NCBI GenBank assembly: GCA_013396655.1
Contig: WBMV01004760.1
Coordinates: forward strand, 1,879,910 to 1,943,909
Source: Campylorhamphus procurvoides
Taxonomy: Eukaryota > Chordata > Aves > Passeriformes > Dendrocolaptidae
Reading direction: 5' to 3'
Length of the DNA stretch: 64,000 bases
A program made the translations under genes and the position numbers. The notes under the pieces were generated by a model, which was not told the DNA's origin, searched no databases, and saw only the letters and a list, made by a program, of their open reading frames with translations. Positions 13,417 to 25,546 of the stretch are shown piece by piece; the stretch's first letter is position 1, and every line of letters starts with the position of its first letter.

Positions 13417-14837
13417 CTAGGCAGCTTTCCTCATACCTGTGCGATGAAGAAAAAGAGAGCTGTCAGGACTGCTGTGTTCAAATTGTCCTGTATCCATGCA
13501 GCTTTCCAGCATTCTTCATGTTTGGTGTTTGTGAGCATGGATAAAGATAAGCCAGGACCCTGGCTGAAGACCCAACATGCAAAAGCTCCCCCCACTCCCT
13601 CAGTTTTTATTCGAGCTATAGAATTCTCATGCAGACACTGCCAGGGAGTAGTTAATACCCCATACAAGGGTATTAAAAATGTGAAAATGCTCTGCCACAG
13701 GGAAAGAGTCAAGAATAATTAATTTTCAACCCAGAGCAGCTCTAATGAACTGCAGTAAAATATTTCTTTTTTTTTTTAATTAAATAAATAAGATTGGCAA
13801 TTGTAATTTAGAGAATTTGATCCTACTACTTGACCAAACCAAAGTACCCAGGAAGGGTAAGTAAGAAGACCACTATTACCTCTTGGCCTGAATTTGTCAA
13901 TGAGAGGAACAAAGCTGTCAAGGACGCTCCGAATTCGATACACTGGTTGTGAAAACAAACACATTTACATAAAACATTAAAAAATAGAAAAATGGCAAAA
14001 CTCAAACACTGACACTTGTTTAAACAGGCACTTTTGCAATACCATTAATACCAAAGTAGTGACCAGACTGATTCCTGAGAGAACCATCCCAGCCAAGGGA
14101 AATGGTGGCACAAGGTTACAGAGGAGACACTTTCCTGGCTGGGGAGCCAGAACTGGCTGCTGGTTGCACCTCTCCCCTGCCACCCCCAAGGATTGCCAAA
14201 ATGCTGTTATTTTAATACTTCCAGTAGCTGCTGCCATCCAGGTTCTGCTGGGAGCTCATCCTTGGTCCCAGGGGAATGGATGGCAGCTGGAGTGCAGCAG
14301 CATCTTATCATGTGGATCTGGGAAGACACGACCTTGCTGCTAAAATTACTGTTGTCATGGCAATGCAGTGTTCGGCCATTGCTGCAGAAAGAGGTGACTC
14401 AGGGTCTTGTGAATGTTAAGAAGGAAAAATGAGTCAACCTTTGCCTTCAGCAGCACCCAGCCTGCTTGTCTGCAGCCCCCCTGTAACTGTGGAGAGGGTG
14501 CTGGGGGACAGTTCTGTGGGGAGTTATGGAATCTCAGCCCCACAAGCCCCAGGGGTGACTCTGTGACCTTGTCTTTAGTGCATGGACAGAGCTGCTGTAG
14601 AGACACTTACCTAGACCAAAGTATATCCCAGTGGTTTCCAGGGAAGCAAAGGTGATTAAACCAATTCCAAGAGAAATAGTCCAATCTAAGGTAACAAAAT
14701 AAATGTTGGCTTTGTTCATTTTTCTAGAGTTCAACAATTTATTCTTCTATTGAATCTTGCCTTACCTTGGTGGTAGTAGTAGCAAACTAGTAAAGCTCCA
14801 ATTGCAAAGCAAAGAATGACAAAATGAAAGAATTCAT
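13417..14837 (-). CDS. TMEM40: TMEM40 two-helix membrane module
   Basis: Exons 14837-14766 and 14685-14611 each carry one hydrophobic helix (FFHFVILCFAIGALLVCYYY; TISLGIGLITFASLETTGIY), separated by only HQDW. This predicts a tight helical hairpin in the membrane. Exon 13942-13880 adds a basic, amphipathic tail (YRIRSVLDSFVPLIDKFRPR), and the last exon adds GMRKAA. This block is the most conserved part against human TMEM40 and secures the gene identity. Confidence 0.9.
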
Positions 14838-17800
14838 CTGAAATTGAGAGGGAAGATTAGGTTACAAGTGAAGCCACAGCCACCTCGATTTCACATTTAG
14901 GTCCAGGGTATCACTCAGGGAATAATCTCCTGCCCTAGGACCAACTCCACAGTGGACCTGCACACAAGGTATTGGGAGAAGCCTTGATGATTTTCATCAA
15001 GAAGTCTTGATGCACTTCAACAAAGTGCTCATGTCAGAAAAATAAAGGTTTTTGTACCACAGATCTTATTCTCAGACTAAGGTTCAACAGGTTTGACATA
15101 ATTTTAACTAAAAATAAATAAATAAATAAAAAATTTACCGTCCTTCCGTATGCCCATCCACCATACTGCCCTCTGAGGGTGGGGAGTGCTCTTGTTATCA
15201 TACGCTGCAAAAAGAAAAAAAATGTCTTTTATTGCCATGGAACTCTGAAATTAAGGAGTTTGAAGTTTATTTCCCTTCTTCTACCTGAAAGATATTCTCA
15301 GAGCAGAGTATATGTAAAATTGTTTGTTCAAAGGAAAGATCTGTGGGCCTTTCAGAATGATGAAATTAACAATTTTAAAACCACTCCATAGAACAGTTTT
15401 TTAAAACAAATTTTAAAAAAAAAGCATAACTAGATGGCTGCATTAACAATACTGAATTGTTTTAAAGCACTTTTCTCTCTCTTCTGGGACAATCCACAGC
15501 CTCAGAATGACAAGGGAGGAGTAAAGCTGTAGTACAAGGGAGCCTCAGTTTGATTCCTGAGTGCTTTGCTTTGCACAACCACAGCTACAATAACATAACC
15601 CTCCCTTAGTGAGCATGTGAGAACCATCCCTCTACTGACACCTGATGTCAAAGCACTTCTGCACCTCCCAAAGTAAGACCTGCACTGAAATGAGTCTCCT
15701 GTAGCTGTACTGGCATAGAGAAAGAACATCAGAACAAGCAAAGTACTTCAGAGGTTTAAACACAGTAATTTGCTCTTTGTCATGAGCAGAGTTGCCAAAT
15801 TCAGGTCTTTCTCCACTTATATTGCCACAAATAGCTGAGTATTTTGCCATCTCTCCAAGGATGGGTTCAAAGCAGCAGGTTTTTTCCTTTTCTGTTTGCT
15901 GATGGCTTGAGCAGCCTCTGAGGCACCTGCTGCACCCAAGCCTTTGAGAGTTGTTTCAGCACAAGTTTTGGATGCTGATTTTCCTTACAGAGGGCTGTGC
16001 ATCCAGGCACCCACTGCCTGGCAGTGAACTGAATTTTCTCTAAGGATGTAACAGGTGAGTACTGGAAATGTCCTCCACATGAGCTGTAGCCTTTTGTGAT
16101 GCTTTTGAACCAAGGAGCAACCAAACCTTGCCAAAGAATTCTATTCTGGGTCACCTGATTCCCATGTTAATATAGCATTGCGTTGTTCTCACTCTTAGAT
16201 ACAACTCTGTGTAGTTGTATGAATGATCTATAGACACAGAACTTACCAGAACACCAATTCATACTTGGCAAGTGTCTGTCCTGTATCACTCTGCTTCCTA
16301 AATGCAACAGGCCCACTGTAACTTTGCATCATGGAATGGTTTGCACAGGTTTTTTTCTATTAAAATATTACATGTTAATATCTGTTCTCAATCTTCCACT
16401 TTTTGATTAGAAAATCTGTAGGCATCAAGGAGTTGGCATTGCTGTCACCACTAAGCAAAACTCCGTCCTGAAAGAGCACCCACAAGATAAACTTCTGTTT
16501 GCTTGTACTTACCATCTGCAATTGAACCCTCTCTTCTGCTAATCTCTGAAAAGCAATATAGTTTTGTTATTTCTGAGGGCAAAAATACCAATAAAGGGTT
16601 TTCCACTATTTTAGCACTAACAAGCACAGGGAGTAGTCACTTACTGAGTGATTCAGTATAGACAGAACAGTACTTGAAAGTGCCAGGAAATGAAGGAGGT
16701 TAAAAGGCCCAAGAACACATCACAACAAGTGACTGTGCACAGTGATCCTGGTGTCTCTGAAATAGCTGAGCAGGACATCAGTGGCCTCCATGGTAATACA
16801 CAGTTGCAAAAACTGAAACTAAACTGAAGCAGAGCTAGAATCATGAGCACTGCACTTGTGTGTGACCTGAACCTGCCCAACACAGCAGACATGGTGTCCT
16901 GCACTAGCTAAACATTTTCAGTCTGGGGTATTGAACTAATCTAGAACTGAATCAACAAAGCCAGGCAAGTGGTAGAGAGGCCAAACAGCAACTGGAAAAG
17001 TACTGGGACCCTCTTTCTGCACGTGGCAGTATGGGGAGAACATGGTACTGCAACGTATTCCTCTGCCTTGGTGTTTTGTGTAGCAGCTTGGGGACAGGTA
17101 ACTCAAAAACCTCCCCAAGGGGTTATGCTGTGATTTATATCTTCTCAACTGCACAGAAGAGGATTTAAGCAGATGTCCTCTCAAAAAGACCGCTGGACTA
17201 TCTGTCACTCCTAACTCATGCATGTGGCCTCAGCCTGGATGCAGGAGGGATGAGATCAGGAATTCAATTAAGCCATTGAAAATTTCCTGCTCTGGGCTTT
17301 TTGTATCTGTTCTGCTGTTATACAGCAGTGCCTGCTAAGAGGAAATCTGCCTTCAGAATGGCTGTCAACGTGAGCCTCTCAGCTGGCACGGTTGTTCTGT
17401 TGCTTGTCATCTGGCTTTCACCTGGCACCTCCTGCTGGGAATGCTCTGAGCTAAGGCAGGAATGCTTTCTGCAACAGAATGTCTGCACCATGCCCAGGTC
17501 CAACACCAGGCTAACTGCAAACCAAGGGACTACCAGCAGGGGTTATTTGTTAATGTATCAGCAGGTTAGTGAGAAGATTCTGCATTTATAAACATCCTTC
17601 CAGCAGGAGGAGGTTACCTGGGAACACTTACCTGAATCTCTGTAGGGAACCATCTCCGTTGGTGTGACTAAAACATGGTGCAAAAGATGATGTATGTTAA
17701 TACCTGCAGTGAGTGTGGTGTCTGGTGCCAACTCCCTGAAATCAGTGCAGGGGTGCAACAGTGACAAAGTGGAGACTAACTCTTTACTCCTTAGAGAGGG

Positions 17801-20800
17801 CAACTCTGCTGAGGGCCATGCAGTTTGAAAGTGGGAAATATGACTGGATTATTAACTCCCCACATTCCCTCTCTCACAGTAGCTGAACTCAGGTAGAATC
17901 AGACTCCTGTGAGACAAATTAGATCTCCTAATGCCAACTTAAATGAGCCGCTCTTACATCTGGGTTGAGCTCTGTTATTAATTAAAATTAATTAAAATAT
18001 TAAAGCCTTACATTTTTTACATCCATAGTTCTATAGCTATTTCTGTGCATTGACACAGCTCAGTTTCTTCAACTGCACTGTACTTATTTTCCATCTTTCC
18101 TTTGGAAGGAAAGGGAAAACCTCAGGAGCAAGGTGGTCCTTGCTGATGATCTCCTTGTTCAACTCTAAGCACAGGGCATGGCTGACTGTCAGCATTACTT
18201 GAGCATCATCTTGTAGGTGTCTTTCCTACAGCCAGATTCTGTCTTGTCATGCTCCTATGTCTACACATGTCAATATACCTTTGTTCAATAGTCAAACTAA
18301 AGAATGCAAAAAATTAGCTTTTTTGGTTTATATTGGTTGTCTCTGGTAAAAGCCAATACTGTTGTCACTTCGACCCACCTCTGAGTAATTGGCCTTCAGT
18401 CTCCTCTCTTCCTACATCTTCCTCATCACTGTCTGGATAGAGAAAGTGTTTTTATATCAGATTAAAGAATGTGCCAGAAGGATCAGAAACAACAGCACTG
18501 CAGTTGTCTGCTCATACTATAATCATGTGAAGGTAAAAATCAAAGCTTTCAAATGCAAGGATTGTTACTGGCTGCTTTTGCCTCACAGCTCTCTTCAAAG
18601 CTGCCTGAATAGGGGAAAACCAACAAAATCTGAAGGTGGAATAACTCATATAAAGGGCTGTAGTGAGAAAGTTCTTATTTTAAAAACATACATCAGCAAC
18701 ATATTTGATGTTAATCAGCTTTCTGTAACAGAATAAACCAATATCAGCATTACCACTTCCATGTTGCCTGTCACTTAGTCTCTCTGGTTTTCCATGAATG
18801 AAATGGTCTAGTCACAGCCAAAGAGACTCTTGACACACAGGTGATGTTTGCAAATCAGAAATGCTAAAGTACCAGAGCATTGCCAACTACTGCCCTACCC
18901 TGTCTATTCTTCCCCTCCTATAGCTCAGGCTTCAGTCAGGCCATAAGCCATAGGAGGTCAGAGAAGTTATGATCTTTTATTTGTGAAGGAACCTTGAAGT
19001 AGATTTCTATGTTTCTGAAACCTGTGACTTCCACAAGAGTGGGAGGCAGCCACTATTTTGCTGATAATGAATCTAAAGGTACTGATGATTTTCTGCATTC
19101 TCTTTTTTGCACAATTTTTTACTTTTTTTCAGAGCTCTGGAGAATGGCCACTGAATTGCTGCACATCTGCTATGTCAATCTGTTATGAACATGCAATAAG
19201 ACTAAGTTATGTATCAGGGAAAATAAAATAAATCCTCTTTACCTTGTGCATCTTCATCCATGGACTCATGGGATGAGTTTTCAGCCTTTTTTTCTTCCTC
19301 TTGTGAAAGTACAAGATTCCTTTCCAATCTCTTCAGAAGTTTCAATTTTTCATCTGTTTTATATAGCGAGAAAAAAAACATTATCAATTACTACATTTTC
19401 TCTCTTTTAGAGGGACAGATTTCACAATGCTTTATTAAAAGTTGCTTCATAGAAAATCAGACCCTTAGACTTACATCAGCTGGCTTTTTTTGCATGCAAG
19501 AAGTAGCAAAAAGCATTACAAATGAAGGCGTCATATACACTACAGTTTAGACTTTCTCAAATGGTTGTGGTAGATGCCTGAAGTTTCATATTCTGGCCTT
19601 TAATTCACTTATAACTTTACCCTTGTGCAAACTCCCGCTCCCTGAAACAACAGCAGCTAAACGATGCTCTAGCTGAAGAAGGGTGGCTCACCCTTTCCTG
19701 AGCTACTTCTGCCGTCACCGCGGCGACTCCTGCGGGTTCTCTGTGCCGATGCCGCGGTTCCAGCACCCTCTCGTGGCCCAGGAGCACATCCCTCAAAGGC
19801 AGATCACCGGGAGAGACACCTGCAGGGTGCTGGCACCTCAGTGCGAAGGGCCGGGGGGTCTGAGCTTTGCTTCCTTACTAGGGGCAGTATTTGGGCACAG
19901 GCAAATACTCAAGAGGCTGCTCACTGCACAAGGGTAGGAAGGGGGGCTCTCCTGTGACAAACATTCCTATTCTGACAGAGGACCAGAGCTGGGCTGTGCT
20001 CCTGGCTGGGAGGTCTCTCCCCTTCAGGAATGTCTTTGACCAAAGCAGGAACAGGATGTCCTTAAGGATCTCCAGTTAAATTCAAGGTCATCTTCAGTAA
20101 GTGCAGCTCTGTCATCTCTTAAAGACAGTAAATGACTTTATGGACTCTGTGGAACTGCCCTTAGTTTCTTATTGCATAATCAGGCAAATATATGCAGTGG
20201 AGTCTATTTGCATCCTGTTGCCAGATTCAGCATCCTGAGTGCCCTCCTCTAGCCATTCCTTTTAGTTTTACTAGATGTGCTGCCAGGGTTACTTTTCAGT
20301 GGCTCAGCTCTGGTTTCTCACCACTGTGAGAGCTCAGAGGGGTCCTGGTTGACTGTGCAAAAAAGTGTCCTGGGTGTCATCAATCCAGCCAGGTGGGAAA
20401 ACTGGAGCACCATGTCAAGTCAGAGAAATTTCTTTGGCAGCACCATCCCAGGGCATCCTCTCCCTAAACGCACAGGGTTTTTTCCCCAAAAGAAGCCACT
20501 TCAAACTACAGTAAAATACTGTCTTTGGCTTCCATTACCACCAAGCATAACTGCCTTTTCTGAGCACTACTTCTAGGCATTTTAGTTGTTCACTAACAAT
20601 CACTCCCAAGCACACACCAGAGTTTTCAAGCTGCTGTCAAGTCCCACTGGCACTGCAGTAACAAAAGAGCAGACAGGGAGCACTCACCCTTTCCTTTGGA
20701 GCTGGGCAGCTGCCTATATCCAGATGGGTTGGATGTCTTCAGCAAGAGATAAAGAACAGCCATTGCCCTGACTCCTTTCTTCTCTATGGCTTTCAGGCAG

Positions 20801-22200
20801 GCAGCACAGCCTCCAGGCAGGGCATCACAGCTGTTGAGGAGCTGAGACAAAAGTAAGTAAATAGCAAACAGTCCTGCCAATAAAATACAGCCCGGAAAAA
20901 GCACACCTGATGCAAAAATGAATGAACCTCATCCTGTCTGTGGGAAATGTAACCCTCTGCCCCTACTATACAAGTGGGAAATCAGGGACAAAGAGTAAAG
21001 TCAAAGATGGGAAGAGAATGTAAATTAGAGTAGAGCTGTCAACTGGGCAAAAAAGCACGGTGGGCAATAATTAACTATTTAAAGAGTCAGAGAAGTATAG
21101 CTATAGAGTCTGAAGATGGACATGCAATCTCTGCAGTATCTTACAGCAGAATGTCACTAACAATGGTCCTTCCTAAAAAATAGTGAGCTGACCTGATCCT
21201 GAGGAATTTATACAAAGCCAATCATTTTGCATGTGAAAAACAATGAAGTAAAAAGTAGTGACCTGAATTTCCTTTATCTAAGTGCCCTTTTAAACCCTTT
21301 AGCATATTTTAGCATATCAGATGATTGGACTATATGTTTTCTCTCCCCAGAGTATAGTAGAAGAGTATAAAATTATCTCTTTAACAGGGATATATGTTTC
21401 TTTAGTAACTTACATTGTTCTTTTCTTCAGTGTTCAGGATAGGTGGGTTAGTGGTGGCTAAGCATTTTACAAGTGATTCCCAGAAGGACTGGTTCATTTT
21501 CTCATGATTCTCCAAGTAATTGGCATCAGCAGTAAAAACCCTCTGGAAAATGTCTGGGAGGAAAAACAAGCCTATTACTGTGCAGCAGTAGAGGTGGGCT
21601 GCATGGCAGTGTTCCTGTGCTGACAAACATCAGGTTCTAACAGGCTGCCCAACACCAGCATAGAGGAAAGAGTGGTGCTGTATTGTATAAGGCATCTAGG
21701 TCTGCCAGAGAACACTAGGAGAATGTCAATAGTCCATACAAATTACTGATGTCTCTATGATGCCATTGTTTCAGTTAGAGAAGCAGAGCAAGTATTCCCA
21801 GAATATTTCTAGCTATTTAATGGGTACTTATTTCTGACCATGTTATTTTACAGACGGGCACAAAGACCCCAAGGGCTGGATACCAAGATACTGGGACTGC
21901 TCATTAGGCATTTAATGTGAGCAAAGTCTCCTTCATGCATCTAAATTCCCACTAGCACATGCCCAAGGCTTGACAGAAGTGTGTGGAGGAGCTCAGAATT
22001 GCCTGCTGATCTGTCTTTTAAAACTGAGGGGATGGATAGAGTGTGTTTTCAGAGGAACCATATTTCATTGACTCATGCCCACCCTGGCAAACACTGTTGT
22101 GGAGTGTGAATGAGCTGAAATGAAGCTTTGATCTTTGTGTGCTCCCCTTACCTTGCTGCTCTTCAGTGAGATCTGGGAACTGGACTTTGAAGTTCTCCAT
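13417..22200 (-). CDS. TMEM40: TMEM40 orthologue with an N-terminal CARD-like segment
   Basis: Eleven coding exons on the minus strand: 22200-22152 (ATG at 22200; exon begins 22208), 21553-21414, 20841-20688, 19353-19243, 17667-17632, 16545-16513, 15204-15139, 14837-14766, 14685-14611, 13942-13880, 13436-13417 (stop TAG at 13419-13417). Every junction is GT-AG and in phase, giving a predicted 272 residues against about 233 in human. The C-terminal half matches human TMEM40: DEFFHFVILCFAIGALLVCY (human DEFFHFVLLCFAIGALLVCY), then ISLGIGLITFASLETTGIYF, then VYRIRSVLDSFVPLIDKF, ending GMRKAA where human ends GFRKTD. The middle exon giving TEMVPYRDSEISRREGSIAD parallels human GEVVPSGESGLRRRGSDPAS. 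The first ~110 residues do not match mammalian TMEM40 and look like a death-fold domain. TMEM40 function is poorly known; a membrane location follows from the two helices. Confidence 0.88.
15111..15133. repeat. (AAAT)n microsatellite
   Basis: Five or more tandem AAAT units, immediately 3' (on the minus strand) of the TMEM40 exon at 15204-15139, in the intron. Confidence 0.8.
20688..22200 (-). CDS. CARD-like N-terminal exons of the TMEM40 gene
   Basis: Three exons (22200-22152, 21553-21414, 20841-20688) encode about residues 1-114. The sequence has the look of a six-helix death-fold domain. It opens with an acidic amphipathic helix after LTEEQQDIFQRVF, then FWESLVKCLATTN, PPILNTEEKNNLLN, CLKAIEKKGVRAMAVLYLLL and a closing KTSNPSGYRQL. 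The element (A/K)-x-x-KKG-x-R-A followed by a hydrophobic helix is typical of the helix 4-5 region of caspase recruitment domains. The order also resembles CARD19/BinCARD (QILTNKEAEKF, then LSHLQRSGERDCQEFY), another CARD protein with a C-terminal membrane helix. The fold assignment is an inference by eye; the exon structure and frame are seen directly. The domain starts one exon after a strong acceptor (pyrimidine tract then AACAG at about 22213-22209). Confidence 0.55.
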
Positions 22201-23398
22201 TGCTGTGCCTGTTCAAAAGGGAAGAAAAAGTGCATCTAGAATCAGATCACTAACCTTCCCTCATTTTCTGTCCTATATTTGATTTTTTTGCAAACATAGC
22301 ACCTATCTCTAGGCCCTTCAGTTTTTAAACCACTTCTCTGTTGCAATGGCAGTTTCACATCATGATTCATTTACCCTACTGGGACCCAATTCTTGACTCC
22401 TGTGAGTGAGTCCTGCTGGGCTGGCCCTTGGTTATTAGGAAAGAACAGAAGTCTGATCATCATGAGTAAAACAAAAAGAAGTCAGACTTGATCATTCACA
22501 TTGTTGTTTTTTACAACTACCAAGGTGTCTAATTAACTATTTCCCACAGATGTGAGTAACTTAATAGGCCCTGTTCCATTCACAAAACAGAACGATTATT
22601 TTGTACCTTTGACATCTTACTACTTAAGATGTATTGGCCAGGGAGAATAATAGAAATAGTTCATAGGAAAGTCCCACAAGACTTTGAATCCTTATCTCAT
22701 AGGAGACTTTTGATCCTTCAACATCTGTTCTTCCCAAGTTGTCATAACAAGGAAATTTTCATTAATTTTAGCTTTATGCCTACTGTGGTCCAGGCATCCT
22801 GCACTGATGCTTCTCCCCTGAGCACTATCATACTGAGAGATGCAAAAGGTGATGTTCAGGGAGCCTGAAACACAGTTTCCACTATGCAGCTTGCAGCAGG
22901 AAAACTGTTTATATGTCCACACTTTTTCTTACAATATGATCTTTATATCCATTCAACAAAACACTCTCAATCAAACCATTTGAAAAAAGAGTACTTCCTT
23001 TATATTTTCCAGATGGAAACCTGTTTCATTTTCTACAGACACTTTCAGTTCTCTAGAGACTATCATATCAGTCAAAAAAATACTGTTAACTTCAGAAGGA
23101 CAGTGTAACACACAAGCAAACATTCCAACAGAACAACTTTTTAGGGTGTCAATTCTCAGGTACAGAAAATTAGACTCCAAAGTAGCTGCAAAACCCACCT
23201 CTCCTTTGAGACCAGGGTAAAACCCCATGTTTTTGGTATGTTGGTGGTTTTGAGGGCTTTCTCCTTTCTCAGGCTGCAAGTGCTCTGCAAATGCTGAGAT
23301 CCTTAGTTTGAAACTCCTTTCAGCCACTCTTTAGGCTCTGAGAAAATTACATAAATTCTTTAACCACTTCTAAGTGCTGATCCCAAAACACTGCTTAC

Positions 23399-23491
23399 CT
23401 GCCTCCGAGGTGTATTGTGAGAAAACACTTTGAAATTCTCTCCAGTGATGAGTCCATGCAAAAGCTCTACAGTGGCAGATAATCCCTTTGC
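23399..23491 (-). other. Candidate alternative 5' exon of the TMEM40 gene
   Basis: A strong donor (GGCAG then GTAAGC) on the minus strand at 23399 ends a stretch that is open in the phase needed to join both the 25547 exon and the 22208 exon. The possible acceptor at 23493-23492 has a poor pyrimidine tract, so the stretch could instead be the end of an alternative first, untranslated exon. Confidence 0.2.
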
Positions 23492-25546
23492 CTGACTTAC
23501 ATGCAGCCTTTGCTGCTGTGGCTGTGGCAGCAGCACTGTGGGAGCTGAGAGCCTGTGAGTACCCGATAGGGAACGCAGGAAATGCAGGAAATGCATCGGT
23601 CCCCTTGCCTGGTCAGCAAGAGCTGATGTTGAAATGCAGGAACCCAGCACACCACACCCGGACAGACTTGTTCATGGCCACACGATAAAGAACGTCAGTT
23701 ACGTATCTCCAGCTATGGTTTCTGTCATTTTCAGTTTCTTTCTTGCCTTCCTATTTTCTCAGCTTAAACCTTGCAACAGTGTTTGCTTGTTTAAGTTAAA
23801 TCCTTTAGGCCTCTTTCTGGACTGCACAGATGAAATACCAAACCTAAAGGAAGGAAAGTACTTTAAATATAAACATTTCTTTTCTGACCAATGAATTCCA
23901 TTTCACAAAATAACTTATAAATATCCACAAATTTATTACTGAGTAAAATTCAGGTTTGTTTGCCTTTGGGGTTCCTAATACCTGGTGATGGCCACTTTCA
24001 TTGGCACATTCAAGGTACACTGCTCTTCCCGTGACACAAACTTGTGGCAGCAGCTGCCCTGTGCCAGCTTTGTGTCATCCCAAAATAAGGAGGGGGGCAC
24101 TACCTGACCTGTCCCACCACACACAAAGGAAGACCAGATTCTACAGTGAGGGCAGAGCAGACAAGTCATCTACATTTGCTGTCAAAGTGATTTACCTTAA
24201 AGCTGCTCATTTGCTGGCCCAGATGACCCGAATTTCCAGGCACAGAAACACCTTTGCCTAATGCACTTATGCATCCCGCTATGATAAGGCCTGGATGCCA
24301 CAGGAGGATCCAGGAGCAGCCAGTGTCTGCTCCCATCTCCCTTTCTGTGCCTCCAGCACAGCTCAGCCCAGCCCAGCCAGTCACCAAGATTTACGTAACA
24401 AAGGAAGTTGGGCACCTAATTTCTCTTAAACTATGTACAATTAATTCCCCTGTGGCTCTTCTGGAAAGAAAATCAGATCTAAACAAAGGATAAGTATAGG
24501 TGCTTAGTTATTGTATATTTTAAAAGTGATTTAGTTGATTATACCTCATAATGACAAAAGGATGATGATATACTGACATTTCAGCCTGCCCATGACCTCA
24601 CTGGGGAATGACACAAACAACAGACCTCACGTTGCTCTCCCCACAGTAAATCAGAATTTAATTGCAGTGGGGTGTTTTTAACATGTTAGGATAAAATCTG
24701 TGTGCAGAGTCAGACTTAGAAAGTGAGGCTAATAACTGCCATACACAAAAACTTTTTGCTTAGCTGGTGAAATGTATCTGAGGGAAATTGCTCAATGGGA
24801 TTACAAAAATGTAAATAAAGTAAAATAAGGTTGCTTTGATTTCAAGACAAAAACCATACAATCCTAAATCTTTTCCCTTTGAAACTTTTACCTTTCATTT
24901 TAAGTTATATGCTGACACCAAATCTTGCTAAATTTTATTTTAAACCTAAATGTTAAATCCCTCATTGCCTTTCTCTAAACCCAAACCAAACCAACTTTTT
25001 AAAGCACACCTGCAGGTCTTAAGTTGGTCCTAGCAGTTGGTTCCACAGGAAAATGTCCTGAAGGGCTGTGGTGAAAGCTGTTTCTTCCAGTCAGACAACA
25101 AAAACTGACCCACATCAGCTCGGTTTGCAACTGTTCCTGCTCCAGTCTCCTCAGGCTGTGCCACGAGGGAGGTAATTCTGCTACCCCCCTGCTTGCCTTC
25201 CTGTCATCAAATACAGCCGAAATGCGACAGAGAAGTAGCAAAACTCGAAGGTTTTTCTCTCTTTATGGTGTCCTTGAACACAGGCATGTGGAGAGACCCA
25301 GCGAGTGTGTCCCCACAGCAGGGGCAGCTCCCCATGGGGTGTGCAGGGGCGGGCACAGCCCATCCGCTCCCTGCCACAGCTCCAGCAATTCCTTCCTCTC
25401 CTGGTTTTCACAGCAAGTCCAGACACGGTGGCTGCACTGCTGCCAGCCTCACACCTGGAAACCCGGGGCAGTTTGCTGCCTGTTTTCCAGCTCTGCTGGG
25501 AATGTCAGAGCTCCCATAAGCATTTCCACACAACATTTGAAATTAC

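Noticed and set aside
13431..13722. Open frames on both strands over the same 280 bases
   Set aside because: Only the short terminal TMEM40 exon at 13436-13417 is supported; the rest has no signature on either strand.
13977..14110. Hydrophobic minus-strand stretch (GMVLSGISLVTTLVLMVLQK) that looks like an extra TMEM40 membrane exon
   Set aside because: The flanking exons (14685-14611 and 13942-13880) already join in phase and match human TMEM40 directly, leaving no place for it.
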